Source of the DNA: Desulfobacteraceae bacterium | Lineage (GTDB): Bacteria; Desulfobacterota; DSM-4660; Desulfatiglandales; Desulfatiglandaceae | Assembly (NCBI GenBank): GCA_011042035.1 | Contig: DQZA01000079.1 | Location: forward strand, 1 to 17,767 | Length of the DNA stretch: 17,767 bases | Direction: 5' to 3' | In this document: positions 1-5,408 of the stretch, piece after piece | Layout of the letters: each line of letters starts with the position of its first letter | Numbering within the stretch: the stretch's first letter is position 1 | Translations under genes and position numbers: made by a program | The notes under the pieces: generated by a model | What the model was told of the DNA's origin: nothing | Databases searched by the model: none | Seen by the model: the letters and a program-made list of their open reading frames with translations, nothing else

Positions 1-310
1 CCATTTACGTATTCTGCCGAATTATGAGCATTTTTTCAAAGAATTTTACTCTGCTGCAAAAACCCAGGTAACACCCCGAAGACTCCACCCAAGACAGCAT
101 CATATCTTGCAGGGAAGCATCTTAGTATCAGCTCAGTAATTAGGGGGATATTAGCGAATGTAGCATCGGGGCAAGAGGATTTTTCTTCCGCTCCGGGCCT
201 CCGAAAAACCCTCTCGCCCCTCTTTATTGAACTATTACGCATCTTAGTAGGTGAGGCCATATTTCCACAACCACTTTTGGATGAGCAAAATTGGAATATT
301 TAAGATTTAG
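1..310. other. Left-edge region without a convincing gene
   Basis: A 74-codon frame is open on the minus strand at 36-260, but no Shine-Dalgarno sequence precedes its ATG (the upstream minus-strand sequence is GTGGTTGTGGAAAT). Its predicted product has mixed composition and no domain I can name. Frames of this kind (GERVFRRPG near the start, VLGGVFGVLPGF near the end) look familiar to me from spurious predictions in repeated intergenic DNA of related bacteria, but that is memory and not a search result. I see no other gene, RNA or repeat here. The stretch is best treated as intergenic. Confidence 0.3.
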
Positions 311-325
311 CGTTGCGATGTGCAA
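311..325. promoter_or_regulatory. Upstream activator site 1 of the sigma-54 promoter at 492
   Basis: CGTTGCGATGTGCAA, which with the next base contains the perfect inverted repeat GTTGC-N5-GCAAC at 312-326. It matches the site at 398-412 in 14 of 15 positions. Its centre is about 200 bp upstream of the start point predicted from the -24/-12 element. Inference: a binding site for a dimeric sigma-54 activator. Confidence 0.6.
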
Positions 326-397
326 CTTACAATCCCTCTTTGCAATAAAAAGTAATTACCCGAAATTACTGGCTATTTGCGCTTCACCACGGTTTTT

Positions 398-413
398 CGT
401 TGCAATGTGCAAT
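398..413. promoter_or_regulatory. Upstream activator site 2 of the sigma-54 promoter at 492
   Basis: CGTTGCAATGTGCAAT, with inverted arms TTGC-N5-GCAA. It is a near copy of the site at 311-325. The two centres are about 87 bp apart, roughly eight helical turns. This one lies about 113 bp upstream of the predicted start point, the usual distance for an enhancer-type activator site. A further half-site-like TTTGCAAT lies near 340-346. The motif differs from the TTTCA/TGAAA type found near the kinase operon, so a different activator may bind here. Confidence 0.6.
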
Positions 414-491
414 GGCGGTTAAGAACTTGCCGGTATTGTTGAGCATGACGATTCTCTCGTTATATCAACTAATTACAAGAACAATAACCGT

Positions 492-509
492 TTGGCCCCC
501 TCCTTGCTT
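492..509 (+). promoter_or_regulatory. Sigma-54 (-24/-12) promoter of the small-protein/Usp operon
   Basis: TTGGCCCCCTCCTTGCTT has the invariant GG (494-495) and GC (506-507) separated by exactly ten bases, with the TTGC(T) -12 context, matching the consensus TGGCAC-N5-TTGCW. Transcription would start near 519, giving a leader of about 41 nt before the ATG at 560. Two palindromic sites lie about 110 and 200 bp upstream, as expected for activator-dependent sigma-54 transcription. No competing sigma-70 promoter stands out. Confidence 0.8.
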
Positions 510-559
510 ATATGAAGGGCAAATGCTCATAGAAATGACAATACAAGGAGGGAGTAACC

Positions 560-736
560 ATGAGATGGATAGAAAAGTTTAGAAGGGTTTTTATGGCAGC
601 CTCTTTTGCAGAAGTGGGAGAATGGGACACGGCAAGAGAGATGGTAAAGCAAGGTGAGGCAAAAAGGCCGAGCAAAAGGGCTAGTAAGAGGACTGCCCGC
701 AGGGCACGCCCTAGGGCTCGGGTTTACAAGGCTTGA
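560..736 (+). CDS. Small basic protein, 58 residues, function unknown
   Basis: I do not recognise a named family. The ATG at 560 follows a very strong Shine-Dalgarno sequence (AAGGAGGGAGT), and the frame ends with TGA at 734-736. Residues about 11-29 (FMAASFAEVGEWDTAREMV) look like a short amphipathic helix and resemble residues about 31-49 of the next gene product, sharing the FAE-x-G core and the following alanine. The last 25 residues are dominated by lysine and arginine (for example KRTARRARPRAR), which suggests nucleic-acid or membrane-surface binding. It is the first gene behind the sigma-54 promoter at 492 and lies 42 bp upstream of the Usp gene, so the two are probably co-transcribed. 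Inference: a partner or regulator of that Usp through the shared helix. Confidence 0.8.
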   Translation: MRWIEKFRRVFMAASFAEVGEWDTAREMVKQGEAKRPSKRASKRTARRARPRARVYKA

Positions 737-778
737 TCAAGACACACACAAACTAATCCTTACTTAGGAGGACTGGAA

Positions 779-1345
779 ATGCTGCGCAAGATAAAGAAAA
801 GGTTTGGTAAGAACAAAGATGTTGAATTAGAAGGAAAGAGCACCCTTACCGAACGATTCGATAAGACAATGGAGGCCATTACCTTTGCCGAGGCTGGGGC
901 CCCGCAGGTAGCTCAGCAGATTATTGAGGAGTATGAGGCAGAGCCAAGGAAGGTCTTAGTAGTGGGCAAAGAGGAAATTTTTTCAAAGCCGGTTATGGAT
1001 TACGCCTTGGGATTTGCTGAAAGGATGGGCTACGAGATAGTGGCAGTGAATGTTCTTCCTCTACCTGCTGATTCGCCTAAATTGGCACCGTATTGCGAGC
1101 TGATCAACGAGGAATTCAAGGCCAAGTGTGAAGAAAGCGCGTCATACTTCAAGAATGCATGCGAAGAAAGGAATATACCCTTTCACCATATTATAAGAAC
1201 CGGTGATCCGGAACAATGCATAAGAGATATCCATAGGGAGATAAAGAGGATAGAATTCGTCATCTGCGATCCTGATCTTTCCCCTAGTATGACCGAGGAA
1301 GTGGAGGAGGGGATCATACCGGTATTTTGTCTGGCAAATGCTTGA
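779..1345 (+). CDS. Universal stress protein family, 188 residues, with N-terminal extension
   Basis: Residues about 57-188 have the Usp alpha/beta pattern: a first strand KVLVVGKEE, a helix YALGFAERMGYEIVAVNVL, a middle helix leading to a strand and RTGDPEQCIRDIHRE, then IEFVICDPDLS and a final strand IIPVFCLA. The usual ATP-loop signature G-2x-G-9x-G-S/T is missing after the fourth strand (CDPDLSPSMTEEVEEG), so it is probably a non-ATP-binding, signalling-type member. Residues 1-56 are an extension, basic at first, followed by a helix (TMEAITFAEAGAPQVAQQII, about 30-49) resembling the N-terminus of the small protein encoded just upstream. Start: ATG at 779 behind TAGGAGGACTGGAA. Transcription is probably from the sigma-54 promoter at 492. 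The family is cytoplasmic; the exact role is unknown. Confidence 0.8.
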   Translation: MLRKIKKRFGKNKDVELEGKSTLTERFDKTMEAITFAEAGAPQVAQQIIEEYEAEPRKVLVVGKEEIFSKPVMDYALGFAERMGYEIVAVNVLPLPADSPKLAPYCELINEEFKAKCEESASYFKNACEERNIPFHHIIRTGDPEQCIRDIHREIKRIEFVICDPDLSPSMTEEVEEGIIPVFCLANA

Positions 1346-1349
1346 TTGG

Positions 1350-1380
1350 GATTAGCATTCAGCTATCAGCGTTCAGCTTT
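1350..1380. repeat. Short TCAGC-rich direct repeats
   Basis: ATTCAGCTATCAGCGTTCAGC holds three copies of TCAGC about 8-9 bp apart. Similar TCAGCTATCAGC-like tracts are common in bacterial intergenic DNA. No stem with a T-run is present, so this is not a convincing terminator for the Usp gene. Confidence 0.35.
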
Positions 1381-1416
1381 GTCTGTCTGGAAAATGACAA
1401 AAACGGAGGAGAGCAA

Positions 1417-1503
1417 ATGGACACTCATTTCATATTCGGCATTTCTCTAATTCTATGCTGTTTTTTTCTTTGCTTCTTTTTCCGCAAGGAAAACAAAAAA
1501 TGA
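1417..1503 (+). CDS. Membrane microprotein, 28 residues
   Basis: The ATG at 1417 is preceded by a clear Shine-Dalgarno sequence (CGGAGGAGAGCAA), and the frame ends with TGA at 1501-1503. The product is a short polar start (MDTH), one strongly hydrophobic segment of about 17 residues rich in phenylalanine, leucine and cysteine (IFGISLILCCFFLCFFF), and a basic tail (RKENKK). That pattern indicates a single-pass protein with its C-terminus in the cytoplasm. It lies 71 bp downstream of the Usp gene on the same strand and may be the last gene of that operon. The support is the ribosome site, the charge pattern and the codon-sized frame. There is no homology I can name, and chance remains possible because the frame is short. 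Confidence 0.55.
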   Translation: MDTHFIFGISLILCCFFLCFFFRKENKK

Positions 1504-1523
1504 AAAAATCTTCTTTGGTAGCC

Positions 1524-1784
1524 CTAGCGATAAACATTCTTCCTATGGGCCACCTTGACCACCTGGACAGTTAGATCTTTGTCCTGGACCGAATAGACTA
1601 TTCGGTATTTGCCTTGTCGGAGGCGATACCTTCCCTCTTTGCCAGTTAATTTCTCACAGCCTGGGGGTCTGGGATTTTCTCCGAGCCCCTTGATGCGATT
1701 AAGAATCCTCTGGAGGTCTTTCTTGGGTATATCTGAGAAATCCTTTTCAACGGATGCCTTGAAAAAGACCTTATATCCGCCCAT
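1524..1784 (-). CDS. RelE/ParE-type toxin of a type II toxin-antitoxin system
   Basis: The 86-residue product has the RelE/ParE fold signature: N-terminal YKVFFKASVEKDFSDIP, a helical hairpin (KKDLQRILNRIKGLGENPRP), then the core KEGRYRLRQGKYRIVYSVQDKDLTVQVV and the C-terminal HRKNVYR. Members either cut mRNA at the ribosome (RelE) or inhibit gyrase (ParE); the sequence alone does not decide which. The conserved arginines of the core (RYRLR, KYRIVY) and the terminal HRKxVY are intact, so it is probably active. The start at 1784 overlaps the end of the antitoxin gene by 14 bp, the usual translational coupling of such pairs. Its own Shine-Dalgarno is weak, which also fits coupling. Confidence 0.88.
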   Translation of the reverse strand: MGGYKVFFKASVEKDFSDIPKKDLQRILNRIKGLGENPRPPGCEKLTGKEGRYRLRQGKYRIVYSVQDKDLTVQVVKVAHRKNVYR

Positions 1785-2004
1785 TCTTTTTCAGCTTTTT
1801 CACCATCTCATCGAAGGAAAGCAAAGGCTCCTCAGCCCTTTCCTCAAACGCGGAAAGGTCTTCGTAATCCTCGGCTAGAGCCACCTTCACAGCTTGGTTG
1901 ACAAGCTCAGAAACAGAAGTGGACTTCTCAATGGCCTTCAATTTTAATGCCTTATGAACGAGCGGATCAAAATATATGGTAGCCCTCTTAACAGCATTGG
2001 CCAT
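1771..2004 (-). CDS. Ribbon-helix-helix antitoxin
   Basis: The 77-residue product starts with a ribbon-helix-helix DNA-binding domain: the strand KRATIYFDPLVHKALKLKA followed by STSVSELVNQAVKVALAED (about residues 6-48), typical of the CopG/Arc class. The acidic C-terminal part (YEDLSAFEERAEEPLLSFDEMVKKLKKNGRI) is the usual toxin-wrapping segment. It is expected to neutralise the RelE/ParE protein encoded immediately downstream and to repress the shared promoter. The ATG at 2004 is preceded on the minus strand by GAGGAGGTGACACC, and a consensus sigma-70 promoter lies at 2031-2059. The pair sits as a compact cassette downstream of the SLC13 gene, consistent with an acquired module. Confidence 0.87.
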   Translation of the reverse strand: MANAVKRATIYFDPLVHKALKLKAIEKSTSVSELVNQAVKVALAEDYEDLSAFEERAEEPLLSFDEMVKKLKKNGRI

Positions 2005-2030
2005 GGTGTCACCTCCTCTTTCAAAACACC

Positions 2031-2059
2031 ATTATAACGCCTTAGCGTCTAAATGTCAA
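2031..2059 (-). promoter_or_regulatory. Consensus sigma-70 promoter of the toxin-antitoxin operon
   Basis: On the minus strand the sequence reads TTGACA (2054-2059), a 17-bp spacer (2037-2053), then TATAAT (2031-2036): both hexamers are perfect and the spacing is ideal. Transcription should start near 2024, leaving a leader of about 20 nt that contains the SD GAGGAGGT. The spacer holds a small inverted repeat, ACGC-N4-GCGT, placed between the hexamers, which could be part of an operator for the antitoxin. Confidence 0.85.
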
Positions 2060-2073
2060 AGCACCGGGCTGCC

Positions 2074-2139
2074 TTAGGCGATTTCAACCCACCTTCCGCA
2101 CATGTGGAGACATATGAGAAGGGTCCCCAGAGGAATCAG
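2074..2139 (-). other. Possible remnant of a tiny membrane-protein frame
   Basis: Downstream of the SLC13 gene the minus strand carries a strong Shine-Dalgarno-like sequence (GAAGGAGATAAG, around 2150-2160). It is followed by a frame whose translation (LIPLGTLLICLHMCGRWVEIA) looks like one membrane helix and ends in TAA at 2074. There is no ATG, GTG or TTG in frame at the proper distance; only CTG (2137-2139) is available. It may be a decayed gene, a non-canonical start, or chance. Confidence 0.2.
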
Positions 2140-2168
2140 GCCAAAAAACTTATCTCCTTCTTTTGTAA

Positions 2169-3983
2169 TTATTTCACCCCATAGAAGAAATATATAACCG
2201 TTAGCATTACTGCCAGGAAGATGATGGTCATAAAGGCCCCGGCCTTCGCGTAGTCCGTGGTGCGGTACCCCCCTGGCCGCATGATAAGGGCGTTTACCTG
2301 GTGGGTGGGAAGCACAAAGGTGTTCGATGCCGACAGGCCCACCACCAACGCGGCCATACGAGGGTCTCCTCCCGCCATAATGGCCATATTCATACAAAGC
2401 GGCACCAGCAATACGGTGGCGCCAACATTGGAAATTACCAAGGTAAAAAATGAAGTCATCACACCAACCACGGCAAGCAAACCAATAGGCGAGACTTGCC
2501 CAACAATGTCCAGCACCTTCTTCGCGATGAATGCGGCAGTGCCCGTTTGTTCAAAGGCAATTCCCAGCGGAATCAATCCGCCGAGCAAAAATACGGTCAT
2601 CCAGTCTACTGAATGGTAGGCCTCGTCCACGGACAAAACGCCCGTAATAATCATACCCAGGGCCCCGGACATCAGGGCTACCGACAGACGGACATCAAAA
2701 ATAATTATTTGTGCCAGCGCAACCACGAGCCACAAAACAGCCCATTTGGCCTTTTCAGGCTTCAAAATCTCGCCCTCCAAGGGGCTTGCAAATGTCACAA
2801 TACGGGGCTGTGGCAAATTCTTTATCCTGTGGAAACGGTCCCACGGACCCTGCAGCAGTATTGTATCTCCCATCTTAAGCTTTACATGATTAATCCCCGC
2901 ATAGTAAATCCTTGGGCCCTTGTTAACAGCCACAGGATTGACCCCAAAGCGTTCCTGGAATTTGACCTGCCCAAGGGTCTTTCCTATCAGCTCCGAGCGA
3001 GGAGAAACCACCGTCTCTACAAGTCCCGCATTGGTTCGGGCAAACTCGTCTGCAAAGAAATCAAGTCCTGGCTTTAGTGTCCACCGTTTGTCCTGAGCGA
3101 GCCTCTTAATTCTTTCGAGCGCGCCCATTATCACAATGTCATCCCCGGGAGATATGCTGTCGGCCTTGGATGCGATCAATTTTTTTTTGCCTGTCTTTGC
3201 GTTTCCTATTGCTACCACCGTGACCAGATAATTCCTTCTTATATTCAGCTCTTCAAGGGTCTTGGATCCATCGAAATCCTCTGGAATGTGCAGCTCATAG
3301 GGCTGGTCAAGGGCCCGGTACTCTTGCACTAGCATGGCCGTTATACCTTTGTCTGCCTCTCCTTTGCTGGCAGGAAGCACGAACTTACCGAAAAGCAGAA
3401 AATAAAGCACTGCGCTAGAGAGCAGGCACACGCCGATTGGGGTCTGGGTGAACAGCCCGAATGGCTCCAGCTTTTTGCCACCTAGAACCAGGAGGTCATT
3501 CAAAAGAATAGTTGGGCTCGCTCCAACCAGCGTTAGGGTTCCCCCAATAATTGCGCAAAAACCCATGGGCATCAGGAGCCGGGAAACGGGGATATCCAGC
3601 CGCTTGGCAATACGTTGGGCGGCAGGGAGAAAAAGAGCAGCAGCCCCGATATTTTGCATCATTGATGAGATTAGGCCCACTGTCGTGGCAATAAGGGCCA
3701 TTATCCGCCTTTCACTGCGCCCACCAAGCTTGATTATTGGGGCAGCCACCTTATTCATAACACCGGTCTTATCCAGGCCGGCACCTATAATTATTACTGC
3801 TATGATCGATACAACCGCATTACTGCTCAGGCCAGAGAAGGCCTGCTGGGGAGTGACTAGCCCTATGAGGGGGAGCAGCACCATCATTATGATGCCCACC
3901 ACATCCACTCGAACCCATTCAAAGACGAAGAGTACTATGGCAAATACAAGCACAGCAAGGGTAAGAATCATGTCAGTTGTCAC
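2169..3983 (-). CDS. SLC13/DASS-family permease with two internal RCK_C domains
   Basis: The 604-residue membrane protein has N-terminal helices (about 5-200) including LISSMMQNIGAAALFLPAA and GGTLTLVGASPTILLNDLL. Two soluble RCK_C (TrkA_C-like) domains follow at about 218-295 and 312-390, each ending in the pattern GDDIVIMG or GDTILLQG. A second membrane half (about 415-600) contains TLVISNVGATVLLVPL. This architecture is typical of bacterial sodium-coupled divalent-anion transporters, several of which carry sulfate. In a sulfur-metabolising organism sulfate is a plausible substrate, but that is inference. The start is GTG at 3983 (GTGACAACT), behind GGAGGAATAGGCT; the internal ATG 12 bp later lies too far from this SD. 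A palindrome-like TTTCACTTTGAAAC at 4048-4061, about 65 bp upstream, matches a site in front of the Usp operon at 8451. Confidence 0.85.
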   Translation of the reverse strand: MTTDMILTLAVLVFAIVLFVFEWVRVDVVGIIMMVLLPLIGLVTPQQAFSGLSSNAVVSIIAVIIIGAGLDKTGVMNKVAAPIIKLGGRSERRIMALIATTVGLISSMMQNIGAAALFLPAAQRIAKRLDIPVSRLLMPMGFCAIIGGTLTLVGASPTILLNDLLVLGGKKLEPFGLFTQTPIGVCLLSSAVLYFLLFGKFVLPASKGEADKGITAMLVQEYRALDQPYELHIPEDFDGSKTLEELNIRRNYLVTVVAIGNAKTGKKKLIASKADSISPGDDIVIMGALERIKRLAQDKRWTLKPGLDFFADEFARTNAGLVETVVSPRSELIGKTLGQVKFQERFGVNPVAVNKGPRIYYAGINHVKLKMGDTILLQGPWDRFHRIKNLPQPRIVTFASPLEGEILKPEKAKWAVLWLVVALAQIIIFDVRLSVALMSGALGMIITGVLSVDEAYHSVDWMTVFLLGGLIPLGIAFEQTGTAAFIAKKVLDIVGQVSPIGLLAVVGVMTSFFTLVISNVGATVLLVPLCMNMAIMAGGDPRMAALVVGLSASNTFVLPTHQVNALIMRPGGYRTTDYAKAGAFMTIIFLAVMLTVIYFFYGVK

Positions 3984-4047
3984 AGCCTATTCCTCCATCT
4001 CACTAATTTCGAGGTGCGTCCGGCTCGGGACTTCGCAGACGTATGAT

Positions 4048-4065
4048 TTTCACTTTGAAACAAAG
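4048..4065. promoter_or_regulatory. Palindrome-like candidate regulator site upstream of the SLC13 gene
   Basis: TTTCACTTTGAAACAAAG. The first twelve bases are identical to 8231-8242 upstream of the seven-gene operon. Read on the minus strand it begins TTGTTTCAAAGTGAAA, resembling TTGTTTCAATTTGG ahead of the kinase gene. No -24/-12 element was found between this site and the GTG at 3983, so a role there is uncertain. Confidence 0.35.
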
Positions 4066-4145
4066 ACGAGCTATCCCTACCAGATTGTGAAAAAATTTGC
4101 AAGGAAGTAAATAAGGCAATCAACTGTTTGGTCGGTGGAAATTGA

Positions 4146-4997
4146 TTATGAATAATCCGGTGGATTCACCTCACAATGAACCTCTTTTACACCAGGGATG
4201 GCCCCCACTATATTACATACTTCCTTGAATATATCTGCCACGATCCTTTCCTTGACTTTCTCCTGAACCTCCAAACGGCTTGCCCCGGTCTTCCTGATTT
4301 TTCCAGCCTCTACATTAACTTGAACTACCCCATTTGAGACGGAAACCTCTGTTTCGCATACATCAACAAGAGCAGCCTCTACGCGGGTCCTCAAAGCCAG
4401 ATCAGCCAAATTCTGTAAAATTTTCTCATCAACTCTGAATTGCTCACTCTCTGCCGCAGTACATATGAGATCGCAGGCCTCATCTACTCCTAACCGGTCA
4501 ATGCGAATGATCATGTCATAGAGCATTGGATCCTTGATTTCCCTATTATAAAGATACCGTGTCCACAGCTCCCTCTGCCTGTCATCCGCCTCTATCCTTT
4601 TCAGTGCCTCGTTCCTAGAAATCCCCTCTTGTTGCTGCATAAAGGCTACCCTGCTTTCTAAATCCGCTACTATCCGTACCTTGAGCACATTGGGAAACTC
4701 TGGGATCAACAGATGCCCGGCATGCCCATGGTATACCACATTGTTATTCTTCACATGTTCCAGAAGGGCTGCCTTTATGTAAAGCAGGTAACGCTCGCGG
4801 CCATGAGTCATTCTTTCCAAAATGGAAGGAGCATCATGGATGGATTTGGTAAGTTTCATTTCGGCAACATTGAAAAATTCCGAGGCCTCTATCAGCACCT
4901 CTCTGCTGATACACTCATAACCCAATTTGGCTGCCACCTTTTCAGCAATCTCTTTGCCGTGGCTGTAAGAGCCCCTCGAAATAGTGATAATTGCCAT
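4146..4997 (-). CDS. Cytidylate-kinase-like P-loop protein with C-terminal BON-like part
   Basis: The 283-residue product begins with the degenerate P-loop of the cytidylate kinase-like family (AIITISRGSYSHGKEIAEKVA, residues 2-22). The family continues with ECISREVL, an internal VVYHGHAGHLLIP near residue 90, and a lid-like region DDRQRELWTRYLY at about 138-150. This family is distinct from the housekeeping Cmk and its substrate is generally unknown. Residues about 200-278 add a separate module: a helix, strands (EVSVSNGVVQVNVEAG), a helix and a closing strand GVKEVHCEV, which is the alpha-beta layout of BON domains. BON domains are often tied to envelope or stress proteins. Start: ATG at 4997 behind AAAGGGGGTCTTA. 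It lies 162 bp upstream of the SLC13 gene on the same strand, possibly co-transcribed. Confidence 0.78.
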   Translation of the reverse strand: MAIITISRGSYSHGKEIAEKVAAKLGYECISREVLIEASEFFNVAEMKLTKSIHDAPSILERMTHGRERYLLYIKAALLEHVKNNNVVYHGHAGHLLIPEFPNVLKVRIVADLESRVAFMQQQEGISRNEALKRIEADDRQRELWTRYLYNREIKDPMLYDMIIRIDRLGVDEACDLICTAAESEQFRVDEKILQNLADLALRTRVEAALVDVCETEVSVSNGVVQVNVEAGKIRKTGASRLEVQEKVKERIVADIFKEVCNIVGAIPGVKEVHCEVNPPDYS

Positions 4998-5055
4998 TAA
5001 GACCCCCTTTCATCGCCTATGACTGATCCATCATTTGCCTTTACCAGAAGAAACT

Positions 5056-5168
5056 TGATGAAGTCGTAAAAAGTCCTTTCAAGCGTCACTCCCGCGTAGG
5101 CCTGCCTGCTGCAGGCGGGCGTGGGAATAACAAAAGTAAGGGCTTTTTCACTTTTTACGATTCCATCA
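5056..5168. mobile_element. Foldback MITE-like repeat element
   Basis: A 113-bp imperfect palindrome. The outer arms, TTGATGAAGTCGTAAAAAGT (5055-5074) and the reverse complement of 5150-5169, agree at 18 of 20 positions. In the middle is a GC-rich hairpin (GCCTGC/GCAGGC near 5102-5115, flanked by TCCCGCG and GCGTGGGA). AACT occurs directly on both sides (5052-5055 and 5169-5172), compatible with a 4-bp target duplication. There is no coding capacity. It sits between divergently transcribed genes. Inference: a non-autonomous element or a dispersed bacterial palindromic repeat. Confidence 0.65.
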
Positions 5169-5343
5169 AACTTACTTGGAACAAAAAATTAGACGTTCTA
5201 TTGCTCGAAATTAGGATTGGCAAATATCATACTTTTCAAAACAAAACAACATCGCTGAATGGTATTTGATTAGCCTGCAGAAAGAAATCCTGAACCTTTC
5301 TCAAGTTAAGGGATGTACAATAGGGTCTTGAGATGGTATTCTT

Positions 5344-5378
5344 GTTTCAATTTGGCCAAGTATGTACCAGTTTGAAAC
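5344..5378. promoter_or_regulatory. Candidate regulator site upstream of the kinase operon
   Basis: Inverted repeat GTTTCAA (5344-5350) and TTGAAAC (5372-5378). The left half extends to GTTTCAATTTGG, whose ten-base core TTCAATTTGG recurs in reverse complement at 8210-8219. It ends 30 bp before the kinase start codon. The position suggests autoregulation, possibly repression. A weak -24/-12-like match (GG at 5261, GC at 5273) lies upstream but lacks the TTGC context. Confidence 0.4.
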
Positions 5379-5408
5379 GATCCGCGCGGCTTATGTTGGA
5401 GGTACTCC

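Noticed and set aside
36..260. 74-codon minus-strand frame at the left edge
   Set aside because: No Shine-Dalgarno, no recognisable domain, and it resembles recurrent spurious frames in intergenic DNA; not called as a gene.
400..582. 60-codon plus-strand frame covering the sigma-54 promoter
   Set aside because: It overlaps the activator site, the -24/-12 element and the start of the well-supported 58-residue gene in another frame.
3448..4110. 220-codon open frame on the plus strand opposite the SLC13 gene
   Set aside because: It is antisense to a clear membrane-transporter gene and its Arg/Ile/Ser-rich composition is what the antisense of hydrophobic codons gives; no Shine-Dalgarno or domain.
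5101..5125. GC-rich hairpin as a rho-independent terminator
   Set aside because: It is the core of a larger foldback repeat and is not followed by a T-run in either direction for neighbouring genes.
5261..5274. GG-N10-GC spacing upstream of the kinase gene (GGTATTTGATTAGC)
   Set aside because: The spacing fits but the TTGC and CAC contexts are missing; a match of this quality is expected by chance.
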